Source: Eutypella sp. D-1
Lineage: Eukaryota > Ascomycota > Sordariomycetes > Xylariales > Diatrypaceae
Assembly: GCA_023313575.1 (NCBI GenBank)
Contig: JAJTTP010000006.1
Span: forward strand, 1,798,001 to 1,862,000
DNA: 64,000 nt
Direction: 5' to 3'
Part shown: positions 12,673 to 23,362 of the stretch, piece by piece
How the letters are laid out: each line of letters opens with the position of its first letter
How positions within the stretch are numbered: position 1 is the first letter of the stretch
Notes under the pieces: generated by a model
What the model was told of the DNA's origin: nothing
Databases searched by the model: none
The model's input: the letters and a program-made list of their open reading frames with translations, nothing else
Translations under genes and position numbers: made by a program

Positions 12673-12711
12673 TTTTTTTTTTTTGGGGGGAGGGGGGGGT
12701 AGGGGGGTTGG
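12673..12711 (+). other. T-tract followed by G-quadruplex-forming motif
   Basis: T12 (12673-12684) is followed by G6-A-G8-TA-G6-TT-GG. The plus strand has ample G-tracts for a stable quadruplex. The abrupt T-run to G-run change is unusual and prone to replication slippage. Confidence 0.55.
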
Positions 12712-13834
12712 TATGGGCGAAGAAAACGTCAACCGGCTTAGGCTAGCCGTTCGGCTTACTGCCTGTCAGCCAACCATAGAGAGCACCTTGCCACTATATC
12801 TAGTGCACATGTATGTGAGAAACCATGCGTGTGTGCCGGACGAATGTCGACGATTTAAAGGGTAGGGGGGTGCTGCGGTGGCGATGACGACGGAGGCGCT
12901 AGGCGTAGGAATACGGGATTCGAGGGACCGCTCGACTGCACGAGAAGGCAAGGGGGTTCTAGTCGGAGGATGAGAAAGTGGGGGTGTGGGTAGGTATCCT
13001 GCTAGAGCCTCACATTTCTCGTCTATCTACCTATCTATCTGTTCCCCTTCTCCCGCGCCATGCTCTCGTTACCCCGGACTGAATCGGGCTTGTCGCAGGG
13101 TGGTGCGTGGGTAGAAGAAGAACCGTAAAGAGGGCGCAGACTTGGCTCGCTTGTCCCTGCAAAAACCTCGCTAGGAAAAAACCCCGCATTCCGTGTCGTG
13201 CCCTCCGCCCCATATCCCTTTCTCTTGCCTCCCCGGCTTACCATCCACCAGGCCCATCCTCTATCTCCCTCGCATCCAAGCGCAGGTCGAGGTGTATCCG
13301 TGGGAGCAGCCAGCCAGGCAGCCGGCTCACTAGGGACAGGTGCATGGCATGGCATGGCGTGGCGTGGCGTGCTGCCCGGGGGGTGGTGCGTACGTTATGC
13401 ACGTAAGTATATATGCATGCACATGTGAATGGGTCGCATGTACGTAGACGTAAGGTGCAGCGGCTAAATAGATCGAGGCGAGGGATATTGTAAAAAGAGA
13501 GCTTTTTTGTTTCTATTAAAAAAAAAAGAAGGGGAAGCCAAGAACCCGACCGACGTGGTGCCGTTGGTATGGTTCCACATGTTCGCACTCTGGTTTCCCA
13601 TCCCACACGTGAGACGAGATAGAGGGGGCAGGTGAAAGAAGTAGACGCCGTTAATTTAATCTTCACCGTATACCCTCCTTTACCTTTTGCTTTCGTCTTA
13701 CTTAGGCCCCCTTACCGACTCCCTGGCTTCGTGCAAGGTGCGAAAAGGGGGTGATTGGTCACGGGGGGAAAGAACAGAGAGTGGGAGATGATGGGGTTCG
13801 ACATGTCTTATCCACTACGTAGGTAAGCAATTTG

Positions 13835-14809
13835 TTATAGCGACTTCTCGACCTGCATAACCTCCTTGATACCGTCCGCGATGAACTCCACCTTGGCCTT
13901 GTCGAGGCGCTTGAGCGGCCGCCGCGGGTAGCCGCCGTAACCGAAGTAGCTCTGGATGGCCTGCTTGGTGCCCGCGATAGCCGCCTTGGTCAGGAACCAG
14001 TCGCCGCGCGACAGCACCTTCTGCAGCGCGATGGCCTCCTCCGTCTTCCCCTCGGCATACAGGTTCCAGACCCGCACGCACACCTTGGGCATGACGTTCG
14101 CGCCGCCCGCAATGATGCCGCTGCCCCCCGAAGCGAGCGTCTGCACGGTGAAGTCGCACATGCCGCCGAACGCCATGTAGCCGCTCCCTTGCGACGCGGG
14201 CGTCTTCGCGTCGACCGCGAGGGCGACGCGCGTGAGTTTTCCCGTATTGCCGCACGTGAATTTCGTGCCGATGATGTTGGGGTGTTGCGCGAGCTTGATG
14301 AGCAGGTCCGAGTCCATGTCAATCCCCGATACGGCGCCCGGGTAGTTGTACAGGATCAGAGGCAGCGGGCTCGCATCCGCCACGGCGTTGAAGTACCCCT
14401 CAATGGTCTCCTCGTCCGTCTGCGCTCGGTAATAACTCGGCGGAAGCAGCAGTACATAATCGGCGCCGACCTTCGCGGTCTCCTTGATCAGCTCAACGGT
14501 CCCCTTCACGCTTCCTTCCGTGGCCCCGACCATGATCGGGGTCTGGGTGAAGCCAGCCTCATCCAGAGCTTCTCTGGTGGCGCGAACGGCGGCCACCTTC
14601 TCTTCGCGAGTGCAGTGAATAGCCTCGCCATTGGATCCCATGACAGTGATGCCAGCCAAACCATCCTTCGCCAGGCGCACGGCATGCTTCTTGATAGTTG
14701 GGATATCGAGCTCTTCCGTCTCGGGGTCGAAGAAGGTCATGGTAGGGGCATATATACCGCAAGGTAGCGGCCGTCGTGCGGCCGCGGCATTGCCGTTAGT
14801 GACGGTCAT
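13835..14809 (-). CDS. Dihydrodipicolinate synthase/HOGA-family class I aldolase
   Basis: Single exon, 324 residues from the ATG at 14809. A TIM-barrel lyase of the DapA/NAL/HOGA family: substrate-carboxylate motif GSNGE (58-62), catalytic Tyr154 (LILYNYPG), Schiff-base Lys183 (IIGTKFTCGN), a Gly-rich GGSGIIAGG segment and the C-terminal YGGYPRRPL typical of fungal members. The family cleaves or forms 2-oxo acids through a lysine imine with pyruvate. Fungal paralogues include 4-hydroxy-2-oxoglutarate aldolase and 2-keto-3-deoxy-L-galactonate aldolase; the sequence alone does not decide which. The frame stays open to another ATG at 15031, adding a basic, Ser-rich 74-residue leader that could be mitochondrial. 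A TATA-like element inside that stretch (14977-14984) favours the shorter start. It is transcribed divergently from the oxidoreductase at 18373. Confidence 0.88.
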   Translation of the reverse strand: MTVTNGNAAAARRPLPCGIYAPTMTFFDPETEELDIPTIKKHAVRLAKDGLAGITVMGSNGEAIHCTREEKVAAVRATREALDEAGFTQTPIMVGATEGSVKGTVELIKETAKVGADYVLLLPPSYYRAQTDEETIEGYFNAVADASPLPLILYNYPGAVSGIDMDSDLLIKLAQHPNIIGTKFTCGNTGKLTRVALAVDAKTPASQGSGYMAFGGMCDFTVQTLASGGSGIIAGGANVMPKVCVRVWNLYAEGKTEEAIALQKVLSRGDWFLTKAAIAGTKQAIQSYFGYGGYPRRPLKRLDKAKVEFIADGIKEVMQVEKSL

Positions 14810-14976
14810 GATCGCTCGTGATATATGGGGAGGGATACACTCGGAATAGATGGAAGACGACACGGAGATGCTAGGCGGTTGCCGTACGCTGAGATGATGA
14901 ACGGATTGGGATGGTATGGAGCTATAGAAGGGACGCCGGTAAGAATTTTGAGGGAGGGAGGCGACGGCAATGTAAT

Positions 14977-14984
14977 ATTTATAA
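14977..14984 (-). promoter_or_regulatory. TATA-like element upstream of the aldolase
   Basis: The minus strand reads TATAAATA about 170 bp upstream of the ATG at 14809, a spacing compatible with a 100-140 nt leader. It lies within the upstream in-frame extension, so it also bears on start choice. This is a motif match only. Confidence 0.35.
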
Positions 14985-17165
14985 GGAATGCCGCCAGGTA
15001 CAGGCCTGGACGGCCGTAGGGCCATTTTCATGACCTAATATCAATGGACTCGACTTGAGCCCGCACCCGCTACCAACTAGCTAGGCCCCATTGCCGGAGG
15101 AGGTGGTGGGTCTATTCTGCGAAGGAGCATGTACCTTCGTCTCTCTTAGCTTCGAGTTCGCAAGGTCTTTGGTCCGAAAGGGGCGAACCACTCGGCTGCT
15201 GTTGTTCTCGTTGGGCGAACGAGATGGCCCGGCAAAGCGAGCTAGGGAGACCCCGTCTAACGTTACTAGTGAGAAAAGTGACGGAGGGTTCAGTCTTCTC
15301 GTTCACTCTGACTTTCTCACCCTATCCTCTCCTTTGCGCGAAAAAGATCGGAAGTGTGCTTGGTGCTGGAGCAGGTAGCAATGGAGGGCAATATGCCATT
15401 GTTGAGCTTCGGACCGGCATGTTGCGGGCCACTTGGACCTCGATCTGATATAATATAATATAGGTGTAAATGAGTTGAGAGAAACCACGCATGCAAGGCG
15501 TCAACCCCGGACTCTGAGAAGGTAGCATACAGGGTCTTAGACTAGCCTGTGCCCCCTCGCTACCTCACCCGCGCATCGGCTCCTGGCCGCCTGACTCGCA
15601 GGCTAGGCTACATTGCAGCGAGGGATTGGGACCAAACTCGGGGTTCAGCACAGGCTGCCCCACTCGGTCATAATGTGGGAGCTCACACGTCGTATCTGGG
15701 GGACGTTGGCATGGTGGACGTTTGGGATGCCGAGCACCTGCAAGGCAACCTGGGAGATCCATGTCAGAGTATCATTTACGCTTCTCTGGGCAAAGAGAGA
15801 GAAAAAAAATCGCAATTGGCTGATTTGAGGTCGTCTATGTGCTTATACGCTACTCGCTAGCCGTGAAGATGCCGCTGGCCCTGCAACGGCTGCCGGGTTT
15901 GACGAGAACTGCAAGGATCTGCAACAACTACAAAGGGCTTCCACTTCTCATACCCCAAGATCCCTATACCCGTAGTGACGATCTAGAAGAGTTAATTCGT
16001 ATGACCGGAACTTTGACATGTGCGTATCTACAAGAGGGAGTACCATGGAGACAAGGACGAGGATGTATGAGTGTTAGCCAATGAGTTGACCTATACCTGA
16101 TGGACCGGCCATCGCGTCTGCGGTTTGGTTGGCTTATCGCGAATGAACGGTATATTCATGTTGGAGAGCCATGTACGATGTACGTTAGATCGGATTCACG
16201 TGGAGATAAATGATAGAGGTAATCCTGTGACTGCCCATATATATCCAGTCCTGAAGTCGTAAGGTCGTGATGAAGGTATAATGACGATACATCAAAGAGA
16301 CGCCCAGTCACATTGGAAATCTGCAGCGGATAATACTTGCCTGCGGTTTGGGTTTGGGGATCCCTTAGGGAAAGATTGTGCGTCGTTGGGCTGACTGCGT
16401 GCCGCCCTGCTGCCCTACTCCAGGTACTATGTAATAATGGTAACGGACGGACCCGGGGATCGGGTGGAAGTGCTTTTGTCACCCGCAAGTGTGGGGCGGG
16501 TACTCATCCATGAACCACGGATTGCATCCAATGATGGATTATATCGGGCTGAACAGGCTGGCAGAGAGGACGCCGAATTTAAGAACGAAGGGATTGCCAA
16601 ATTGCGGGAGTGGAGAGAGGTGGAGAGGGCCGATAACGCAAAACATACCTACATAGCTAACATACATAAGAAACGAGAAGAAGAAAAAAAGAAAACATGG
16701 TAACGTTGGAAATGGGTCGGGGCTGCACTACAAATTGCATACATATTGAATGATAAGGGAATTTCTGACATCTAGACTGACAGATTGTCAGAAACAGGTG
16801 ATTGCGCATATCTTGGATGGGCATTTCATAAAGCCCATTTATTATAACGTGTGTAAGCCCCCCCGGAGCCGTAAGCCAGCATGCAACTATATTTATTTCC
16901 GGGTTAACCAACGAGTTACGTGCCTTATCAGCTTATGGTGGTTCCGAGGAGGACCTCGTGAGGGGGGTCTGATTCGGGGAAGAATTATAGACTAGCTGGA
17001 GTTATTCCACCAATCAACGAAAGGATCCGTCTAGGCAAGCCAGGTCAAGACCTCATGGGCATGATGGGATCCATAGCGCGAAATTCTTATTAGCTGCCCC
17101 AGATGCCTTTATAACATCCTCGGCGGTTCAAGGCGGGGCAGCAGTTACGTGGGGGCGGGGCATAC

Positions 17166-17245
17166 CTGGGTACCTAGGTAGGTATGTACGGAGTATGTAG
17201 CAAGCTTAATCTACTTACTTACAGGTATGTAGGTAGGTAGCTAAC
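17166..17245. repeat. TAGG/CCTA-rich degenerate tetranucleotide repeat
   Basis: Repeated TAGGTA, ACCTAGGT, TATGTAGG and TTACTTAC units. Similar units recur at 17602-17636, 31245-31260, 32681-32706, 43331-43388 and 44400-44425. Confidence 0.6.
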
Positions 17246-17601
17246 TATAAGTACTCAGGTATAAGTAAGTGACTATGGTGTAGATAGTTTCACATCAGAC
17301 CCTCTGGGCTATGTCTCTGATGGCTCTCATGGTATGAATATTTCCCTACCTAGATATTACAATACAAAATAGCTTAGCTTCACCAAGATCAAGAGGAGAA
17401 AAAATCTTACGGAGGATTATTTTCTTCTCTATTTCTTTCGAACCACGTTGAAAGAAATACGGAATTAGAAGGTCAATTTGAAGGAGGCGGCTCCGGATGG
17501 CCGATGATTAGTATACCCGTAACAGGTGAACAGCTACCTAACAGGAACACCTGCGATGCGCTGATACTACAGGTAGCTCCTATAGCATCCTTATAAGATG
17601 A

Positions 17602-17636
17602 CTACCTACCTACCTAGATACCTAGCTAGGTAGATG
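17602..17636. repeat. CTACCTA/TAGGTAG inverted repeat
   Basis: ACTACCTACCTACCTAG is followed after ATACCTAG by CTAGGTAG, so CTACCTAG-type arms face each other and can form a short hairpin. It belongs to the same tetranucleotide family as 17166-17245. Confidence 0.5.
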
Positions 17637-18372
17637 AGATGATACCCTTATTCTTCTTATCCACATATTCTATAGGCGTTCTTGTAACGGTCAGATGAAC
17701 TGGATACCGAGATGGGACGAGACGTCTTTTCGATCCTACAATCATCTTCAAGGCATGTGTGTTGTAAATATGCAGTTACTTACTAAGTAGGTAGTTAAAC
17801 GCCATTCAGGGATGATCCCCTTTAACCCCTGAACATTCCCTCGAAAGGGTGTATAAGTGTATCGAAAGCTTGAGTACGTATTGCGCCCATACACTTACTT
17901 ACCTTGGCTGGTATGCAGGATGCCGTTGATACCTATATGTTTCTGGTAGAGTCGGGTAGTCTACTCTTGATTTGCATAATTGGAAGGATTTCCCCGGTCG
18001 CGTCGAGGATCTGGACGTCTCGACCCTACTACCCCTCGATAATTTTTCCGCGAGTAGGTAGCCGCTGTGGGGTTCTCTGGTCGAGGTAGCCTTTCAAGTA
18101 CCTACTTAGGTTAAGGGAGGGGCGGAGGGAAGTTAGTAGAGGCGTCGTAAAGTAACAAAAACATCGCCTTCCGTGCGGTTTTCTATAATTCTGATCAGTT
18201 AAGTCTATTAAAAGACTTTTTTTTTCGACTGGACTACTGCCATAACTTTCATCTGCGCTCACAAGCAACAATCCAGATTATTGCCGTCCTGTCCTTGCCG
18301 CTATTCGAAGTTCAACGCTGCAGTTCCCACTAGCCATTTACGTGAAGTACCGGGTACTTGTCAATTATCAAG

Positions 18373-19882
18373 ATGGCGGCAGAGGCGATTAAGTCCGCCG
18401 TACTGCCCGGGGAGGGGCGAAAGTTGAATGTGTTGATGGCAAGTGTCCCTATATACGTCTATCTAGATACTGGTGGGCCTGGTCCTGCTTGATGTCCGTG
18501 GGCAGGCGGTGCTTTACCTATATATATTATACTGATGTACTGACGATCGAGAAGGTTGGAACGGGCGAGTACACCACCGGATTCGTGGGCACGGGCGCCT
18601 CCGGTTCGGACAAGAAGGTCGGGGTTGTCGGCCTGACCCTGTTTGACCTGCGCCGCCGGGGTAAAGTCGGCAAGCTCAGCATGGCGGGCACGAACGGGAC
18701 CAAGTATCCGGCTATCCGTAAGTCTAGAAAAAGGGGAAATTAAAATGAAAATGGTTAACGGCTGACGAGATCACGCCGCAAGGGCAACACCTCGAGACCA
18801 ACATCACCAAGGTATACAACGGGCTGGACGTGTCGTTTGCCTCGTACCCCGCGGACAACGTGGGGCGGGACGCCGAGGCGTACCGGGCGGCCATCGACGC
18901 CCTAGCGCCCGGCGACGCCGTCACCATCTTCACCCCGGACACCACGCACTACGCGATCGCGCTGTATGCCATCGAGCGCGGGGTGCACGTGCTGCTGACG
19001 AAGCCGGCGGTGAAGACACTGGCGGACCACCAGGCGCTGCTGGAGGCGGCGGCGGCGCGCAACCGCCAGCATCCGTCGCAGAAGGTGTTCGTCTACGTGG
19101 AACACCACAAGCGGTTCGACCCGGCGTACGCCGACGCGCGGTACCGCGCCGAGCGCCTCGGCGACTTCAACTACTTCTACAGCTACATGTCGCAGCCCAA
19201 ATCGCAGCTCGAGACCTTCCGCGCCTGGGCCGGCGTCGACTCCGACATCTCCTACTACCTCAACAGCCACCACGTCGACATCTGCGACTCCATGGTGCGC
19301 CGCCACGGTTGGCTGCCCGTCCGCGTGTCTGCATCCGCCGCCCGCGGCATCGCCGTCGATCTGGGCTGCGACCCGGCCACCGAGGACACCATCACCTTGA
19401 TGGTGACGTGGCAGAAGAAAGGGGAACAGGCGGGGGATAAGGTGGCTACGGGCGTGTACACGGCGTCGTGGACGGCGCCGCAGCGGGCCGGCGTACACTC
19501 GAATCAGTACTTCCACTACCTGGCGGCGGGGGGCGAGGTGCGCGTGAACCAGGCGAAGCGGGGGTACGACGTAGCGGACGACGGGGCGGGCCAGCTGCAG
19601 TGGTTGAACCCGTTCTACATGCGGTACGCGCCGGACGAGGAGGGTAACTTTGGCGGCCAGGGCGGCTACGGCTATGTCTCTTTCGAGAAGTTCGTCGATG
19701 CCTGCAATGACGTCAACGCTGGCCGCCTGGACCCCGCCGATCTCGACGCCCGTGCCGCCCTCCCCACCCTCCGTAACACCATCGCCACCACCGCCATCCT
19801 CGAGGCCGGCCGCAGGAGCATCGACGAGCGTAGGGAGGTCGGGATTGAGGTCACCGACGACGGGCTCTGGAAGTTGGTCTAG
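18373..19882 (+). CDS. Gfo/Idh/MocA-family NAD(P)-dependent oxidoreductase
   Basis: Three exons, 18373-18438, 18555-18717 and 18783-19882, encode 442 residues. Exon 1 supplies the first Rossmann strand (KLNVLM) and exon 2 continues [12 protein letters not shown], so the dinucleotide-binding loop spans intron 1. Intron 1 (18439-18554) has a GCAAGT donor, i.e. GC-AG; intron 2 (18718-18782) is GTAAGT...GCAAG. After it the frame reads [19 protein letters not shown], as in fungal relatives. Further landmarks: TKPAVKTL at about 149-156 (the family's EKP-like loop) and [10 protein letters not shown] at about 183-192. The family oxidises or reduces sugars and related polyols with a nicotinamide cofactor; the substrate here is unknown. 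Two alternative acceptors of intron 2 (GACGAG, GCCGCAAG) exist, but only the second keeps frame. The base composition is strongly GC-rich. Confidence 0.88.
18439..18554 (+). other. GC-AG intron at the Rossmann loop of the oxidoreductase
   Basis: Donor ATG|GCAAGT matches the known consensus for GC-AG introns. A TACTGAC branch sequence lies shortly before the acceptor GAGAAG. No in-frame GT donor would join KLNVLM to VGTGEYTTG. Confidence 0.8.
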
Positions 19883-20690
19883 GTTGTTGTGATATTTCGG
19901 GGAGTCATAGCCAAGATTTTACTTGCTAATGTACCGAACGCTTCATGCAATATCAAACTCTTATGTTAATGCTTAGTGTTGTATGCATGCTTAGCACGAA
20001 GTATAAGGAGGGGCCGCAAACAACAGCTATATCAAAATAGGTACTGGAGAGCTGAGCTCGTGTAGGTTTTGACTGGTGCGACAACGACAGAGTCGTGATA
20101 CTGTAAGCTTATATTCATGAAGAACCACTACGTCTTGCGGACGGAAACCTTCTTACTGCGTGCCAATTGTTCTCTGCATTTCACCACTGATTATGTGTGT
20201 ACATATGTGGATGCGCACCCCAACTCTCCCTGGCCGCCTGGCAGTGGTGAAAGCCCCAAGAAATCCTACATTCCCTTTGGACCATCAAGCTCCTTGCTAT
20301 CCTCACATGACGGTTTGTATCGACCCAATACGCGTTCCGCAAGTCGCGCCCCCACCCCGTCCCCCCTGTTCATGGCTCCGAGTCTGAAGTTGGCCAACGA
20401 TATACGTCTGTTTCGGGTCTCAAACTGGCTGGAGAGTGGAGAAGTGAGAGCTGTAGGTACGGCCGGCCGGGACATAGCTGGACTTTTGGCTGAAACTGTG
20501 TATTATTCGTGATGTTCGAGTATATTGTCCTGGCGTATAACTCAAATCTGCCAAGCCAGTTCGTGCGTTCCATTGGGCAAACCGGATTTCTCTTATTCTA
20601 CCCACGGGTATCTAAAATAAATCATAAACAGTGGCTGCATCCCCAGCCGAAGCGAGTGAGTGAATCTCGTTCGCCCACGAGCCATCGCTC
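19883..20690. other. Intergenic region between convergent genes
   Basis: No gene supported. It holds the 3' ends of the oxidoreductase and the FAD enzyme. Short frames at 20117-20605 lack family features. Confidence 0.55.
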
Positions 20691-22138
20691 TCAGACTTTG
20701 TACCGCCTCGGGTCCAGCTCGGCGACGTCGGCGCTCCGGGCAGCACCCTCGAATATGAACTCACTCAGCAGCTTGCCCGTGCCGGGCCCATTCTGGATGC
20801 CCCAGCAGGTGTGACCGCTAGCGACCCAGAGGCCGGCGACGGAGGCGGGGCCTACGAGCGGCGCGCCCTGCCCGTCCTCGAACTGTGGCATGTAGCAGGC
20901 CTGCTTGGCGACGACGGGGGCGGCAGCAAGCACGGAGCTGACCGTGCCGAGGTAGCTGACCATGTCGTCGCACTGGGCCTCGTCGGTGCGCACCAGGTCC
21001 GCTGTTTCGGGTAGGGGCACGGCCCGGTCCGGCTCCCCGCACGCGTATACTTCCCCGTCCGGGCGCGCATACACCTCCGGGTCCACGTTTCCACGGTGCC
21101 GCCGCCGCTGGCCGCGCGCCGCGCGGTGGGGCGGCACCCAGTCCGGCGGCAGCGATATGTTAGTGAACACTGCGTAGGGGCTGACGTCCGCGGCGAAGAC
21201 GACGCTGTGGGCGCGCAGCCCCGTGACCCGCGTCCGTGGTAGCAGGCGGCCGGTCCAGGGTCCCGCCGCTACGACAATGTCCGTGACACCCGGGATCGTG
21301 CGTGTCTCGCCTGTGCCGCGGTCAAGATACGCGACGCCTGTCACGGCGGTCGCGGCCTTGTTTAGGAAGATTCGCGTGACTTTGGCGTTGGTGCGGGTGT
21401 CCGTGCCGGCGTCACGCGCTAGGCTGGCCATGGCTTGTGTAAACTGGAGCGGGTGCACCTGGGCGGTCTCGGTAAAGCCGGGCAGGCCCATCTCGGCGTA
21501 TTCCCGGACTAGGTTCCCGTTGAACCAGTCTAGGTCCGGTGGCAGTTTGGACTCGTGAAGCAGTGCCGCAGCCTTCTTGTTCTGCTTTGGCAACTTCTCC
21601 CATTCCTGACCTCCCTCCTGCTGCTGTTGCTGCCCATGCTGAACGTCTAGCTCCATCGATCGCGGTGACATGAGCGCCTCACCTCCATTAGACCTTTGCT
21701 TCACTGGCGTTGCTGCCTTGAACTTCCGGGGCGTGGCCGCGCCGTTTAGGTCCGCTTTTCTCACCACGGCTGCTATCTGGCCGCATTCCAGCTGCCGGTA
21801 ACCCCATCGTTCGGCACCTCCGTGCTCGGCGGCGAGTTCCTTGTGGAGTCGGTACGAAAGAGGCACGATACACTCCGGATATGCCCATAGTCCCAGTAAA
21901 CCACCGGCTTTCCCCGAGGCGGCGGCGGCTATAGACGTCGCTTCAAGGAGCGTTATATGGTGGATTAGTGGGTTAAAGGAAGAGTGGCGCGTCAGGTAGT
22001 AGGCGGTCGTGCAGCCAATGACTCCACCGCCTGATGCGCTGCTGTGATTAGTTATGAGTTGAAGGCAGAGGATGTCTAGCTAGCGGTAGGTAGTGTAAAC
22101 TTACCTATTATGATGATGTGCCGTGGCCTTGGCTCCAT
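20691..22138 (-). CDS. FAD-dependent oxidoreductase (DAO fold, TDA3-like)
   Basis: Two exons on the minus strand, 22138-22105 and 22030-20691, encode 457 residues. Exon 1 is tiny (MEPRPRHIIII plus one base). Splicing (intron 22031-22104, donor GTAAGT, branch ACTAAT) completes the dinucleotide fold IIIIGGGVIG (8-17). ASGKAGGLLGLW (about 48-59) is the family's FAD signature. The C-terminal half includes a VAAGPWTG strand, AVFTNISLPPDW, DPEVYARPDGEVYACGEPD and a final GHTCWGIQNGPGTGKLLSEF that closes the FAD site. TDA3-like proteins are flavin amine/amino-acid-oxidase-fold enzymes linked to endosomal or cytosolic functions; the substrate is not defined. Unusual: a low-complexity Gln/Lys-rich insertion at about 111-166. 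A second acceptor (CACAG) lies 11 nt before the chosen one but breaks the frame. Confidence 0.88.
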
Positions 22139-23362
22139 ATCTGGGACTAGAAATGTTTAGAGCTAAGTCTCTACTCTACTACCCAAGCTCTTCCGAGTAC
22201 CTGCGAGGGGCAGGTTGAGAAGGGTTGAGAAGCGCCCCCAGTATCCCGATTTTACATGCTGTTTTTATTCTTTTTTCTCATTTAAAATATGATAATGGCA
22301 AACCTGCACCTTTCGCGTTTCTCGCCCTAGGCATTCACAAAGGTTTCTCCTGATTATTTAACAGTTATTCGAGCTTGATGTACAGGGCTTTGATGTAGTT
22401 GATATATGCTTGGTACAGTACGTGATTGGTTTAGTAAGAGGTAAAGGATGCAGGTTGCTAGGTGCCCAGGTGGTGTGTTATCAACCAGTTTGGTGATAAG
22501 AGAGTACATGGAATGAATGTCTCCGTTTGCAGATATCTGTATGGTAATGAGGGGAAAAGTGTACCTATGTTTATGTACCTTTCCAGTGATGTGCCTTACG
22601 TAATTGGAATCGCAGAACAACATGTGATTTTGTAACGGCAAGCACTGGAAAGACAAGACAGGAAATACGAGAAGGTGGAGTCCTATGTGCGGATTACGTA
22701 TAAAGAATTTGGCTGTTTACATATATAAAGTCTGTCTTGAAGACAATGATGTAATACTTCCTTGGGGTAGTCAGTTACTTGCTTCAAGAGATACCTGGCA
22801 GATCAACTTTTTGGTATTAGATATGAGGTACATGTATATAACTTATGAGTACACTCTGATAGCCGTTTCCTTAACAATAGCGAAGAAGAAGGAACAGTCT
22901 AAGAGACTTATCCATAGATCGATTTTGACGAACTTTTATAGCCCATTTCAGCTGAATTCGGCCATTCAGATGAAACAGTCCCATTCCTCTTCAGCTCAAG
23001 ATGAAATTCGCATATTTAGATAAGTGCCAGGAAGCTGTATATACTTGGGTATCCGCATAGTTAGTACCTAGTACTTGTTCAAGGTACTTCCAAGTAGGCT
23101 ACTTCGCCGAGCGGGTGGGCCTTGCATCTATCTGACTTCCCGAAGCCACTTTTATTAGCTCTTATAGAAGCTTAGAGCTATCCTAAAAGAATTACCGTTT
23201 TAGGTAAACGAAAATGCCTTCTATTTAATTCTTGCCGAGGTTCATCAAGACCTTCAGTTACGTCTTATATCGTAACGAAGGCATTGCCAGTTGAAATACT
23301 AGCCTACCTACCAATCTACCTACCAAGGTAGTAGCTCATCATACTTAGGCATCTTACGAGCC
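22139..23362. other. Divergent promoter region between FAD oxidoreductase and peroxidase
   Basis: No gene supported. The DNA is AT-rich, with scattered AGGTAC/GTACCT units around 23060-23340. A 112-codon frame from ATG 22685 has no recognisable features. Confidence 0.55.

Larger units (their letters stand above)
10326..13834. other. 3.5 kb intergenic region with microsatellites and G-runs
   Basis: No gene is supported. It should contain the promoter of the protease gene (right side of 10325) and the 3' end of the aldolase. Visible: an AG microsatellite (11655-11681) running into G13 (11682-11694), a T8A8 palindrome (11925-11940), two strong G-quadruplex motifs (listed separately), TATC-type repeats near 13022-13040 and a TGGCA/TGGCG pentamer repeat (about 13343-13372). 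A 75-codon hydrophobic frame from ATG 10755 has no recognisable relatives. Confidence 0.6.
14810..18372. other. 3.5 kb divergent promoter region between aldolase and oxidoreductase
   Basis: No gene supported; short frames around 15.1-16.7 kb have no family features. The right half is dense in TAGG/CCTA tetramers (17166-17245 and 17602-17636), with many ACCTAGGT-type palindromes. Regulatory DNA for both flanking genes is expected here, but no specific operator can be named. Confidence 0.6.

Noticed and set aside
18902..19516. 204-codon minus-strand frame
   Set aside because: Antisense shadow of the GC-rich oxidoreductase exon 3.
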